This document shows, in pieces, positions 8,225-16,831 of a stretch of 30,099 bases of DNA. This stretch comes from CAZFGN01 sp964518695 (GTDB taxonomy: Bacteria; Patescibacteriota; Minisyncoccia; UBA6257; Colwellbacteraceae), in the NCBI GenBank assembly GCA_964518695.1, contig CAZFGN010000006.1, positions 1 to 30,099 of the forward strand, given 5' to 3'. The translations under genes and the position numbers were made by a program. The notes below the pieces were generated by a model that did no database searches, was not told the origin of the DNA, and saw nothing but the letters and a program-made list of their open reading frames with translations. Position 1 is the stretch's first letter; each line of letters opens with the position of its first letter.

Positions 8225-8617
8225 GTGAGGAGAGAAGATCAAGAGAAAAGACTTCGGGGCGCGGCCAAAGAAGTTCTCGATTTTTTAGGTTATAAAAATA
8301 CCGTGGTAGAAGTGAACCTTGTGAGAAGCAGTGTGATGAAAAATCTTAATCGTAAATTTAGAGGCAAGGATTCTACGACTAATGTTTTGTCCTTTGGAAC
8401 TCCAAGTATTTTCCCATCTCATAAAGGTTTTGCTCGTCTCTTGGGTGAAATCTACTTAGATCCCAAATATGTGAAAAAGCATGATGAAGATATGGATTAT
8501 CTTCTTATACACGGACTTCTCCACTTGTTGGGTTTCGATCATACGAGGTTTAATGATAGAATGAGAATGAATCGATTAGAAAATAAACTTTTAAAGTGGC
8601 AAAGAATCAAATCTTAG
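8225..8617 (+). CDS. ybeY: YbeY endoribonuclease / rRNA maturation factor
   Basis: A 130-residue metal-dependent endoribonuclease used in 16S rRNA 3' maturation and ribosome quality control. The zinc motif HGLLHLLGFDH is intact with His96, His100 and His106. Upstream are the family segments LNRKFRGKDSTTNVLSF and LLGEIYLDP. It starts with GTG immediately after the yqeY stop, and its last 22 nt overlap ftsA, so translation is likely coupled along yqeY-ybeY-ftsA. Confidence 0.94.
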   Translation: MRREDQEKRLRGAAKEVLDFLGYKNTVVEVNLVRSSVMKNLNRKFRGKDSTTNVLSFGTPSIFPSHKGFARLLGEIYLDPKYVKKHDEDMDYLLIHGLLHLLGFDHTRFNDRMRMNRLENKLLKWQRIKS

Positions 8618-9822
8618 GTTTAGATGTCGGGTCCGGTTCAATAAAGGCGGTGGTGGCGGAACTTGGTGCCGACAATAAGATATCACTTCTTTACGCCAAA
8701 GAAAGGCCATCTTTCGGCTTAAGGAAAGGAGTAGTAGTTGATATGGAAGACGCGGCTCGCGCTATTAACGGAGTTTTACAAGAAGTTAAGAGTTTTTCTA
8801 AAGGAGCTATCAGTAACATTTACCTCAATGTGGGTGGCCCTGATGTTCATTCACAAATCTCTCGTGGGATAATTGCCGTATCTCGAGCTAGCTCTGAAAT
8901 TCATCAAGACGACGTTTTAAGGGCTATCCAAGCTTCGGAAGCAGTGCATCTGCCTTCTAATAGGATGATTTTACACACACTCACAAGAGAGTTTATTGTC
9001 GATGGTGTTTCTGATATAAGAGATCCGTTGGGTATGGTTGGAGCGAGGCTTGAGGTTGTAAGCATGATTATAGATGCCTTTGAGCCGGCGGTTAAAAACT
9101 TAATGAAATGTGTTGAGTTAGCTGGCGGTAGCATTTCAGGGCTGATATTTAGTCCACTGGCATCCTCAATGTCCGTTTTGACTAAAAAGCAAAAGGAGTT
9201 GGGCGCTATTTTGATTGATATTGGTTACGGGACAACAGGCATAGCGGTTTACGAAGAAAATAAACTACTACACACGACTGTATTTCCGTTTGGGGCCGGG
9301 CATATAACAAACGATTTAGCAGTAGCTTTAAAAATTGACGCCGAGGTAGCTGAAAAGTTGAAAATTTCTTACGGATTTGCTTTGGCCAAAGAAGTTTCGA
9401 GTAAAGAAAGCATCGAACTTAAAAAAATTAACATCAATCTTAAAGGAGCGCCATCGAGAAAGTATGTGGCAGAGATAATTGAAGCTAGACTTGGAGAAAT
9501 TTGCGAGCTTATTAATAACGAGCTAAGATTAATAAGTAAATCTGGGCGATTACCTGGAGGGGTGGTGCTCGCCGGCGGGGGGTCAAAACTTCCGGGAATA
9601 GCGGAGCTCTTCCGAAACGAACTTAAACTGGCGACCCAGATTGGCTTGCCTAATCCGGAGTATTTTGAGATGAACGCGGGGGGCATGACGGAAATTTTAG
9701 AATCACCAGAATATGTCTCTGTGCTGGGACTGCTTTTATGGGGAAGAGAGTTGCGACCGAATCGTAATGTTATCACAAGTGGTAATTTACTAATAAGATT
9801 TTTAAAGAACCTCCTTCCATAA
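8596..9822 (+). CDS. ftsA: Cell division protein FtsA
   Basis: A 408-residue actin-like ATPase that tethers FtsZ to the membrane. It has the phosphate-1 motif LGLDVGSGSIKAVVAEL at the N-terminus, an SHS2/1C-type domain with IYLNVGGPDVHSQISRGII, phosphate-2 ILIDIGYGTTGIAVY, and the adenosine motif VVLAGGGSKLPGI. The last 12 residues (LLIRFLKNLLP) form an amphipathic helix, the expected membrane-targeting sequence. It starts with GTG inside ybeY. ftsZ follows after 4 nt, the usual ftsA-ftsZ order. Confidence 0.95.
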   Translation: MAKNQILGLDVGSGSIKAVVAELGADNKISLLYAKERPSFGLRKGVVVDMEDAARAINGVLQEVKSFSKGAISNIYLNVGGPDVHSQISRGIIAVSRASSEIHQDDVLRAIQASEAVHLPSNRMILHTLTREFIVDGVSDIRDPLGMVGARLEVVSMIIDAFEPAVKNLMKCVELAGGSISGLIFSPLASSMSVLTKKQKELGAILIDIGYGTTGIAVYEENKLLHTTVFPFGAGHITNDLAVALKIDAEVAEKLKISYGFALAKEVSSKESIELKKININLKGAPSRKYVAEIIEARLGEICELINNELRLISKSGRLPGGVVLAGGGSKLPGIAELFRNELKLATQIGLPNPEYFEMNAGGMTEILESPEYVSVLGLLLWGRELRPNRNVITSGNLLIRFLKNLLP

Positions 9823-9826
9823 ACTA

Positions 9827-11032
9827 ATGGCGAAGAAGAGAAAGCGAGCCGCGAAAAAACGGACACCTGTTCACGATAAGGCCAAAAACAGACCCTTTGT
9901 TCGTATTAAAGTTGTCGGCATTGGTGGGGCAGGCGGTAACGTTATCTCAAGGATGGGCAGGGATTCGATAAGAGGTGTGGAATTCGTTGCTATAAACACA
10001 GACGCACAGGACTTAGAACACTGTGATGCTAAACAAAAGATACATATAGGCCGGATAGCTACGCGAGGACTAGGTGCTGGTATGAATCCGGATCTTGGTA
10101 GGCAGGCGGCCGAAGAGAATCAAGCTGACGTAGCCGAAGCGGTGAAAGATGCTGATCTTATTTTTATCGCTGCTGGCTTTGGGGGAGGAACTGGAACTGG
10201 AGCCACTCCGGTTGTTGCCGATATCATCAGAGAAACAGGCGCGCTTACTATCGCCATTATTACCAAACCTTTTGCTTTTGAGGGCTCACAACGTACGCGG
10301 ATTGCCGAAGAGGGTATTTTAAGATTAAAAGACAAAGTTGATACGATGCTTGTTGTTCCCAATGATAGAATTTTCAGCGTTATTGATAATGAAACGCCGA
10401 TTCTTAAAGCGTTTGAAAAAGTTGACGATATTTTAAAGAGTGCTGTTTCGGGAATAGCTGAACTGATGACCTCTGCGGGTTTAGTGAATGTTGATTTTGC
10501 CGACGTCCGGGCCATTATGGCTGATTCGGGAACCGCGGTTGTTGGCGTTGGTGTTGCTGAAGGGAAAGAGAGATCTTTTAAGGCCGCGACTCTTGCGATC
10601 AATTCTCCGCTCCTTGAAACCTCCATTGACGGGGCGAAGGGTGTACTCTTCTGCGTTTCTGGTCGGCGTGATCTTAAAATGGTGGAAATTAGCGAAATAG
10701 CAAAAATTATTACTGAAAACGTTGATCCAGGAGCAAAAATTATATTTGGGGCTTATAATGATCATAAACTTAAAGTAGGTCAGATAAAGGTTACGCTTCT
10801 TGCCACTGGTTTTAATGGTCTATCTATTAAACGAGAAGATTCTTTAAGCCTTTTTTCTGCTCCGGAGACGTATCCAAAGGCGGACCATAAATTAAAATTA
10901 GAAGAAGAACATGCCGAGGTAAAGATTGAGGCTACGGAGATCCAAAATGTTAAAAAGTTGCCAAGCGAGCTTTCCAAGAGGGAGGAAGACGTTTGGGATA
11001 TACCTACTTTCTTGAGAAAAAAAAGGAGATAG
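9827..11032 (+). CDS. ftsZ: Cell division protein FtsZ
   Basis: A 401-residue tubulin-like GTPase that forms the division ring. The GTP-binding signature GGGTGTG is at residues 119-125, GIGGAGGN at 31-38, and the catalytic T7 loop NVDFADV has Asn221, Asp223 and Asp226. The C-terminal peptide DIPTFLRKKRR matches the conserved tail that binds FtsA. Two departures are visible: a Lys/Arg-rich extension of about 22 residues before the GTPase core (MAKKRKRAAKKR), and a short linker between core and tail. It is the last gene of the yqeY-ybeY-ftsA-ftsZ run; no clear terminator follows within 150 nt. Confidence 0.97.
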   Translation: MAKKRKRAAKKRTPVHDKAKNRPFVRIKVVGIGGAGGNVISRMGRDSIRGVEFVAINTDAQDLEHCDAKQKIHIGRIATRGLGAGMNPDLGRQAAEENQADVAEAVKDADLIFIAAGFGGGTGTGATPVVADIIRETGALTIAIITKPFAFEGSQRTRIAEEGILRLKDKVDTMLVVPNDRIFSVIDNETPILKAFEKVDDILKSAVSGIAELMTSAGLVNVDFADVRAIMADSGTAVVGVGVAEGKERSFKAATLAINSPLLETSIDGAKGVLFCVSGRRDLKMVEISEIAKIITENVDPGAKIIFGAYNDHKLKVGQIKVTLLATGFNGLSIKREDSLSLFSAPETYPKADHKLKLEEEHAEVKIEATEIQNVKKLPSELSKREEDVWDIPTFLRKKRR

Positions 11033-11121
11033 GCTTGCCAAAAGGTGTCAAGTTGTTGTCTCCCAGAAAAAGCCCGTTTATTTTCGAGGTTTTTAAAGAG
11101 AGAATTTTGCTTAGACAATGT

Positions 11122-11149
11122 TTATCCACAGCCAGTGTGTTAATATAAT
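11122..11149 (+). promoter_or_regulatory. Probable nrdJ promoter with a DnaA-box-like site
   Basis: A perfect TATAAT lies at 11144-11149, with no good -35 hexamer at 16-18 nt. A 9-mer identical to the E. coli DnaA box TTATCCACA lies at 11122-11130, where the -35 contacts would fall. Transcription would start near 11156, giving a leader of about 31 nt before the nrdJ ATG. Confidence 0.4.
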
Positions 11150-11186
11150 AAAAAATGGTCGCCCAATGGTTCTAAAGTCATAAATA

Positions 11187-13619
11187 ATGAAGAAAATCGT
11201 GGCCAAAAAGAGAGACGATTTAGTAAACCGCTCTTTCTCTGAAAACGCTCTAAAGATGATGCGCAAGAGGTATCTTATCGTGGATGAGAAGGGTAGTCAG
11301 GAGATGCCGGCGGACATGTTCCATAGGGTTTCACATGCTCTAGCCGAGGTGGAGAGAGACTACCGCAAGGATTCTAAATTCGTGAAAAAGATAGAAGAAG
11401 ATTTTTTTGATGTTATGGCGAGTAAAGAATTTACTCCAGCTGGAAGAACACTTACTAACGCAGGTGGAGAAACTCCTTTAATAGCTAATTGCATAGTTTT
11501 GCCGATCCACGATTCTATGGAGAGTATTTTCCAAACTCTTAAAGATGCCGCGCTGCTTCAGCAAGCTGGATCAGGTTTAGGTTTCTCACTGGACGAGTTA
11601 CGTCCTGCTATGTCACCAACTAAAAAATCCCGCGGAGTTTCTTCCGGTGCTGTTTCGTTCCTCAAAGTTTACAACGAAGCCTTTAGTACTATAAAACAGC
11701 AGGGCAGGCATGGAGCCAACATGGCTATGATGAGCGTCGATAACGCGGATATCTTAGATTTCATCCGTTCCAAAGAAGCCGAGGGGGAAATTCGCAACTT
11801 CAATATTTCCGTCAAGGTGACTGACGAGTTTATGAGAATGGCGATGGAAGAACCGGAAAAACAGTGGTATTGCACTTGGAGAGGCGAAAAAGTTAAGCCG
11901 AAGAAAATCTTAAGGCATCCTAATGGCAGTGTTTATGGATACGAAGAGCTTGCGGTTAGCGCAGGCGAAATGCTTGAAGAAATTGTTAATTATGCTTGGA
12001 GAAACGGCGAACCAGGCATAGTTTACATTGATGCCGTGAACAAAAGTAATCCCTTGCCTGGTCTTGGAAGAATAGAGTGTTCTAACCCCTGCGGGGAGCA
12101 GTTTCTGCATGCTTATGATAATTGTAATTTGGGGTCGATTAACTTGGCTCTTTTCGTAAAGGAAGGCAAAGTTAATTGGCGTCGCCTGAAGTTTGTGACC
12201 AAAACCGCTACGAGGATACTTGATAACGTGATTGATAAGTTTGATTTTCCTGTCCCGCAAGTAACTGAATTAGCCTGGAAAAATCGTCGAATCGGTTTGG
12301 GTGTTATGGGGTTTGCGGATATGCTTTATCAGTTAGGCATTAAATACAACTCTAAAGAGGGTTATGCGATGGGGGGAAAAGTAATGGCTTTTATCACTAA
12401 ATCAGCCCATGAGATGTCACAGGAGTTAGCTAAAGAAAAAGGAGTTTTCCCGAATTATCCAATAAGCGTTTTTGCTAAGAAAAAAATAAAAATGAGGAAC
12501 GCGGCCTTAACGACTGTGGCTCCCACTGGTTCTATTTCGATGATGCTTGATACGTCATCTGGTATGGAGCCTAATTTCGCGCTGGCTTATGTAAAGCAGG
12601 ATAAAGACGGCCTTCAGTACCATTATTTGAATGCTCATTTTGAGCGTGAGTTACATCGCCGCAAATTTAGCGAGGGGACAATTGCCAAAATCAAAGAAGA
12701 GATTATTAAGACCGGCAGTATCCAAAGCCTTACCGACTTACCCCAGGATTTACGTGATACTTTCGTGATTTCCATGGAGATGTCCGGGGAAGATCACGTA
12801 AGAATGCAGGCTGCTTTCCAAAGCCATGTTGACAATTCCATTTCAAAAACCGTCAACTTCCCAAACAATGCTACGCGTGAAGATGTAAAAAATGCTTACT
12901 TTTTAGCTTGGAAGCTAGGCTGCAAAAGCTGCACCGTTTATCGTGACGGAAGCCGCAATGTCCAAATTTTAAACCTTGGTACGGGCGCTAATATAGTTTC
13001 GACCACGAGCGATCCGAGGAAAAAAGAAAAGAAGGAATCACTAGACTTAGCAATTGATATGGGGCGACTTGAGCCGAGAGTAAGGCCAGAGACTCTATCG
13101 GGAAAAACTTATAAAGTTAAAACCGGCTATGGCAATCTTTATGTAACCGTCAATAATGATGATAATGAAGTGCCGTTTGAAGTGTTCGCGACGATCGGTA
13201 AGACTGGCGGATTCTTTCAAGAACAATCAGAAGGGATTTGTCGACTTATTTCTTTGGCACTTCGTTCAGGAATTAAAGTTGAAGAAATAATTAATGATTT
13301 GAAGGGAATCAGGGGTCCTATGCCAACCTTAACGGCGAAGGGGACAATCCTTTCTTTGCCAGATGCCATTGGACAGATTCTTGAAGAGCACGTGAAAAAT
13401 AACGGCGCGAGACTGTTCGAAGCTAATTCGGTTGAGGCGATCACGAGTAATCAAAACAATCAATCTCTTACGATGGGAGAGAGAGTCTCGCAGGAAAATA
13501 AAACTAAAAATATAGCTGATTTCGGTTTTATGCCTGGATGCCCCGACTGCGGGAGTCAACTTTCTTTAGCTGAAGGGTGTATCAGTTGTAAAAGTTGTGG
13601 TTTCAGCAGGTGCTTATAA
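11187..13619 (+). CDS. nrdJ: Adenosylcobalamin-dependent (class II) ribonucleotide reductase
   Basis: An 810-residue enzyme converting ribonucleotides to deoxyribonucleotides. It opens directly with the catalytic region (no ATP-cone is evident). Key parts: TPAGRTLTNAG and NCIVLP with the first redox Cys, QQAGSGLGFSLDELRP, the active-site segment NPCGEQFLHAYDNCNLGSIN with its Cys residues, and TVAPTGSISMMLDTSSGMEPNF. A TSCPD-type domain covers about residues 635-745 (FATIGKTGGFFQEQSEGICRL in part), as is usual for the B12-dependent family. The C-terminus carries CPDCGS and CISCKSCGFSRC, a zinc-ribbon-like or redox tail. No small radical subunit (NrdB) is nearby, which supports class II. Cobalamin must be obtained from elsewhere (inference), since no B12 synthesis gene is seen here. 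folA follows after 29 nt. Confidence 0.93.
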   Translation: MKKIVAKKRDDLVNRSFSENALKMMRKRYLIVDEKGSQEMPADMFHRVSHALAEVERDYRKDSKFVKKIEEDFFDVMASKEFTPAGRTLTNAGGETPLIANCIVLPIHDSMESIFQTLKDAALLQQAGSGLGFSLDELRPAMSPTKKSRGVSSGAVSFLKVYNEAFSTIKQQGRHGANMAMMSVDNADILDFIRSKEAEGEIRNFNISVKVTDEFMRMAMEEPEKQWYCTWRGEKVKPKKILRHPNGSVYGYEELAVSAGEMLEEIVNYAWRNGEPGIVYIDAVNKSNPLPGLGRIECSNPCGEQFLHAYDNCNLGSINLALFVKEGKVNWRRLKFVTKTATRILDNVIDKFDFPVPQVTELAWKNRRIGLGVMGFADMLYQLGIKYNSKEGYAMGGKVMAFITKSAHEMSQELAKEKGVFPNYPISVFAKKKIKMRNAALTTVAPTGSISMMLDTSSGMEPNFALAYVKQDKDGLQYHYLNAHFERELHRRKFSEGTIAKIKEEIIKTGSIQSLTDLPQDLRDTFVISMEMSGEDHVRMQAAFQSHVDNSISKTVNFPNNATREDVKNAYFLAWKLGCKSCTVYRDGSRNVQILNLGTGANIVSTTSDPRKKEKKESLDLAIDMGRLEPRVRPETLSGKTYKVKTGYGNLYVTVNNDDNEVPFEVFATIGKTGGFFQEQSEGICRLISLALRSGIKVEEIINDLKGIRGPMPTLTAKGTILSLPDAIGQILEEHVKNNGARLFEANSVEAITSNQNNQSLTMGERVSQENKTKNIADFGFMPGCPDCGSQLSLAEGCISCKSCGFSRCL

Positions 13620-13648
13620 TTGAAGGTATCGGTGAATCAGTCTAGCTT

Positions 13649-14143
13649 ATGATTATATCGATAATAGTTGCCGTGGCGAAAAATAGGGTGATTGGAAAAA
13701 GAAATGCCTTGCCGTGGCATTTACCGGCCGATCTAGGACACTTTAGAGAGATTACTACGGGCAAGCCTGTCATTATGGGTAAGAATACCTACAATTCTAT
13801 TGGCCGGCCGTTGCCTAACCGTCTAAATATTGTTTTGAGTGATGAAAAAAATCTTAAAATTGAAGGATGCACGGTGGCTAAATCTTTAGAGGAGGCGCTA
13901 GGCTATGTTCGGCGGGCTGAAGAAGTTATGATTATTGGCGGAGCTTCGGTCTACAAGCAATTTCTTGCGGTCGCGAAGAGAATGTATCTTACCCGCGTTC
14001 ACCATGATTTTGAAGGAGATGTTTATTTTCCGGAGTTTGACGAAAATGAATGGCGGGAAGTCAGTCGGGAGGATTTCGGAGCTAACCTCAAGAATCCTTA
14101 TGATTATAGTTTTGTAACACTCGAAAGGAAACCAATTGGCTAA
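13649..14143 (+). CDS. folA: Dihydrofolate reductase
   Basis: A 164-residue enzyme that reduces dihydrofolate to tetrahydrofolate with NADPH. Clear signatures: IVAVAKNRVIGKRNALPWHLPADL (shown in two parts by function: Met20-type loop LPWHLP and the substrate-binding acid in PADL), PVIMGKNTYNSIGRPLPNR, and the cofactor motif IIGGASVYKQFL. Length is normal for a monofunctional bacterial DHFR. It lies downstream of nrdJ and ahead of a ThyA gene about 2.7 kb away, whose reaction makes dihydrofolate, so the two enzymes belong to the same thymidylate cycle. A hairpin terminator follows. Confidence 0.95.
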   Translation: MIISIIVAVAKNRVIGKRNALPWHLPADLGHFREITTGKPVIMGKNTYNSIGRPLPNRLNIVLSDEKNLKIEGCTVAKSLEEALGYVRRAEEVMIIGGASVYKQFLAVAKRMYLTRVHHDFEGDVYFPEFDENEWREVSREDFGANLKNPYDYSFVTLERKPIG

Positions 14144-14169
14144 AATCGGTTGATGGTGCTAGACTGAAT

Positions 14170-14194
14170 AAGCGTGGTTTAAGGCCACGCTTTT
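14170..14194 (+). terminator. Rho-independent terminator after folA
   Basis: Stem AAGCGTGG (14170-14177) pairs perfectly with 14185-14192 around a 7-nt loop, followed by T residues to 14194. The next ORF starts at 14195, on the base after the T tract. Confidence 0.7.
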
Positions 14195-15802
14195 ATGGAT
14201 TTACCAGATTCGATAAAGAAGTTAGTTGATACGGGCAAACGCGCCTACAAAGCCCAAACTCTGGCAGGCGAAACCGAAGTTGTCGTCGTTGATGAGGTTG
14301 CGGCTCGAGTGGCCTCTTTCTATGAAAGGATTAGGGGTATTGTTGATTGGAGGGAAGAACATGTCCTGCGCAAATCCGCGATAGAAAGAGTTCTTAAAAG
14401 AAGAATGCTCTTAAAAGGGGGCTTGCTTTTGGATGAAGAAGGCAGAGAGGTTGCCGAGCAATTTCTTAAAGAGTTGGTGAGGGGTGGTCATTTCCCGAAC
14501 GGCAAGATACCTGTCGGTAAAATAAGAGAAATTCAACATCTCATTAACAAATATGCTTTTATTTTGGAAAAAAGTTCTATCGGGAGTTACAAAGAAAGAA
14601 CAGAATTGGAAACTTGGTTTTTGCAGATGGCTTCTTACGAGATTGAGATAACTCTCGATCGTCACGAGAAGGAAATGGGGTTAACCGCATTTATGGCCGA
14701 AGATTTCTTAAATAGAGTGGAACTGCGAGAAGAGGATAGGAAAACTCTTTCGGAGGACGAGGCTAAGTTGCAGGTATACGTTGCTGTGCATCGGGCACTG
14801 TTTAAAATGGACGATCCGGTAATCAGCTTCCATTTACTGGAAAAACTTTACAAAGATTGGCACAATCCAACAGAGCAGACTCTTACTCACATTGCATCCC
14901 ATGTGGGAGAAATCAAAGAGATTATTTATAAGACATTGAAGCATCCACTAGGTGAAAGTTTTTACAGGATAGCCGAGCGTTATGATACACCATATCTCAT
15001 TTTGGGAGATGTTATTTTTGAGAATGTCACCTCTTTTATAGAAACGGTAGACGACCCCGATAAATTAGATATAAAGATAGGCGAAGCTTATAAAGCTAGG
15101 TTAAGCAGGCTTAAGGGCAGAGTTAGAAGAGCCGCCTTCTACAGTACAGTTTCTATATTTTTGACTAAAGTTCTTACGGTTTTAGCTCTCGAGTTGCCAG
15201 TTGATAAGTATCTCAAGGGATCATTTAATTATACCGCCATTACTATTAGCGTTCTTGTTCCTCCGATTTTGATGACGTTTTTAGTGGCGAGCGCGAAAAT
15301 AACAACGGACGACAATCTTAAAAAGGTGAAAGCTGAAGTTAAAAATCTAATAAGTGGCCTTACGGAAACTCGCTACTATGTTTCTTTGCCAAGGAGAAGA
15401 AGACTTATGTCCAAGATTTTTTTCCGCCTTTTTTATCTTACGAGCTTTCTCTTATCCTTTGGTCTGATATGGTGGCTTTTGTGGCGCTTGAGTTTTGGAT
15501 CTTTCTCAATACTCGTGTTTATCTTTTTTATATCTCTTGTCGCTTTTGCCGGAACAAAAATCCAACAGCGAGGGAGAGAGTTGATGGTGGGAGAAATCAA
15601 ACCGGGATTTTTTTCCGGCCTTATAGACTTTTTCTTTCTACCTGTTACCGAAGTAGGCAAATGGCTTTCAGGATACCTTATCCGCTACAATGCCATTATT
15701 TTTATGTTCAACTTTCTTATTGAAACGCCTATTCAAGTTTTCGTTGAATTTCTTGAACAATGGAGAACATTTTTAAGGGAAAAGAAGGAAGAAATTCATT
15801 AA
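14195..15802 (+). CDS. Polytopic membrane protein of unknown function
   Basis: I do not recognise this 535-residue protein. Residues 1-310 are soluble, charged and helical, with a repeated-helix feel (for example ETWFLQMASYEIEITLDRHE and HLLEKLYKDWHNPTEQTL). Residues 312-515 contain about four or five membrane segments: near 312-332, 345-368, 408-428, 430-450 and possibly 495-512. A basic stretch (LPRRRRLMSK, about 400) lies between segments two and three, consistent with a cytoplasmic loop. The first ATG sits right after the folA terminator, so either the message begins elsewhere or read-through is needed; an internal start cannot be excluded. Its end overlaps the CapA-like gene by 43 nt, so the two are probably translated together. 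Confidence 0.75.
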   Translation: MDLPDSIKKLVDTGKRAYKAQTLAGETEVVVVDEVAARVASFYERIRGIVDWREEHVLRKSAIERVLKRRMLLKGGLLLDEEGREVAEQFLKELVRGGHFPNGKIPVGKIREIQHLINKYAFILEKSSIGSYKERTELETWFLQMASYEIEITLDRHEKEMGLTAFMAEDFLNRVELREEDRKTLSEDEAKLQVYVAVHRALFKMDDPVISFHLLEKLYKDWHNPTEQTLTHIASHVGEIKEIIYKTLKHPLGESFYRIAERYDTPYLILGDVIFENVTSFIETVDDPDKLDIKIGEAYKARLSRLKGRVRRAAFYSTVSIFLTKVLTVLALELPVDKYLKGSFNYTAITISVLVPPILMTFLVASAKITTDDNLKKVKAEVKNLISGLTETRYYVSLPRRRRLMSKIFFRLFYLTSFLLSFGLIWWLLWRLSFGSFSILVFIFFISLVAFAGTKIQQRGRELMVGEIKPGFFSGLIDFFFLPVTEVGKWLSGYLIRYNAIIFMFNFLIETPIQVFVEFLEQWRTFLREKKEEIH

Positions 15803-16713
15803 TTTTTTTGGTATCGTTGGCTTTTCTTATATCGGCTACTCTATTGTTAGAGGGTACATCACAGAAACCTAGCGAAGATTTATTTGTTGCTGAAGTTGGT
15901 CGAGATGAAATTGCCCCCAGAGAAGTGACACTCCTTTTTGTGGGAGATATTNNNNNNNNNNCTGAATTTTTAAGAAATGCCGACCTCACTTTCGGTAATT
16001 TGGAAGGACCTATTTCTGCTCGTGGAAATAATGTGGGCAGCATTTACTCATTTAGAGCGGACCCTAAAGTTGTAGAAGGGCTAGCTTACGCTGGTTTTGA
16101 TGTCCTTTCCGTAGCCAATAACCATATTTGGGATTACGGCAAAGTTGCTTTTATAGATACTATCCGGATTTTGGAATCAGCGGGCATATATCCAGTCGGT
16201 GGTGGAGACAACTATATTAAGGCTCACGCACCGGTCGTTAGGGTCGTAGGCGATACTAAGGTGGCACACCTCGCTTATACTAATCTAATACCACGCGTTC
16301 TAGGTTCTAAAGAGGCTTTACCGGCAGTGGCCCTCCTTGATTTAGAAACCGCTGTAACGGAAGTGGCTTCTGCTAAGGACGTTAGCGATATAGTGATAGT
16401 TTCTATTCATTGGGGCGACGAGTATAAATCTACCGCTAACGATTATCAAAAATCCGTTGCTCATGCCCTCATTGAGGCTGGAGCGGATTTGATTATTGGT
16501 CATCATCCGCATGTTGTTGAAGAGATAGAGAAATATGAAAACGGTTTTATAGCTTATAGCTTAGGCAATTTTGTGTTTGATCAAAATTTTTCAGAAGAAA
16601 CTATGAGAGGTGTTATTCTTAAAACAACCGTGAAGGATAAAAAAATAGAGAATGTTTCTGAAATCAAAATTAAAATTAACGAAAACTTCCAGCCGTTTAT
16701 AGCTGATTACTAG
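15760..16713 (+). CDS. CapA-like (PGA synthesis) metallophosphatase, interrupted by assembly gap
   Basis: A membrane-anchored protein of the CapA/PgsA family (calcineurin-like phosphoesterase fold). An N-terminal hydrophobic helix (about residues 9-28) is followed by the first metal motif TLLFVGDI, then the 10-N gap at 15952-15961. After it come DLTFGNLEGPIS, FDVLSVANNHIWDYG, VSIHWGDEY, ADLIIGHHPHVVE and AYSLGNFVFDQ, the remaining metal-binding blocks of the family. In CapA proteins about 30-45 residues separate GDI from the NLEGP block, whereas only about 12 are present here, so roughly 20-30 residues are likely missing. The frame after the gap matches the frame before it, but with an arbitrary gap length that is no proof. 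Its function in capsule or wall polymer handling is inferred from the family. Confidence 0.85.
   Translation: MENIFKGKEGRNSLIFLVSLAFLISATLLLEGTSQKPSEDLFVAEVGRDEIAPREVTLLFVGDIXXXXEFLRNADLTFGNLEGPISARGNNVGSIYSFRADPKVVEGLAYAGFDVLSVANNHIWDYGKVAFIDTIRILESAGIYPVGGGDNYIKAHAPVVRVVGDTKVAHLAYTNLIPRVLGSKEALPAVALLDLETAVTEVASAKDVSDIVIVSIHWGDEYKSTANDYQKSVAHALIEAGADLIIGHHPHVVEEIEKYENGFIAYSLGNFVFDQNFSEETMRGVILKTTVKDKKIENVSEIKIKINENFQPFIADY
15952..15961. other. Assembly gap (10 N)
   Basis: Ten undetermined bases inside the CapA-like gene. The count looks like a placeholder, as the family spacing implies that more sequence is missing. Confidence 0.98.
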
Positions 16714-16723
16714 AGTCAGTTCT

Positions 16724-16729
16724 TATAAT
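16724..16729 (+). promoter_or_regulatory. Possible -10 box for the thyA-HIT transcript
   Basis: A perfect TATAAT sits 11 nt after the CapA-like stop. No convincing -35 is visible. It would give a leader of about 95 nt before the thyA ATG, which contains two mutually exclusive short hairpins (16744-16747 with 16767-16770, and 16748-16754 with 16771-16777). Confidence 0.35.
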
Positions 16730-16831
16730 AGGATTAATTTTCTCCGCTTGGCTTATTGTTTAAACTGCGGAAGCCGGCAACGGTAAGAATGGATATTGAC
16801 CGCGGTCTGTGCTACATGGAATAATAACTTC

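Noticed and set aside
16744..16777. Pseudoknot-like pairing in the thyA leader
   Set aside because: The two stems leave zero-length connecting loops, which cannot span the helices. They are better seen as alternative hairpins, too short to call a riboswitch.
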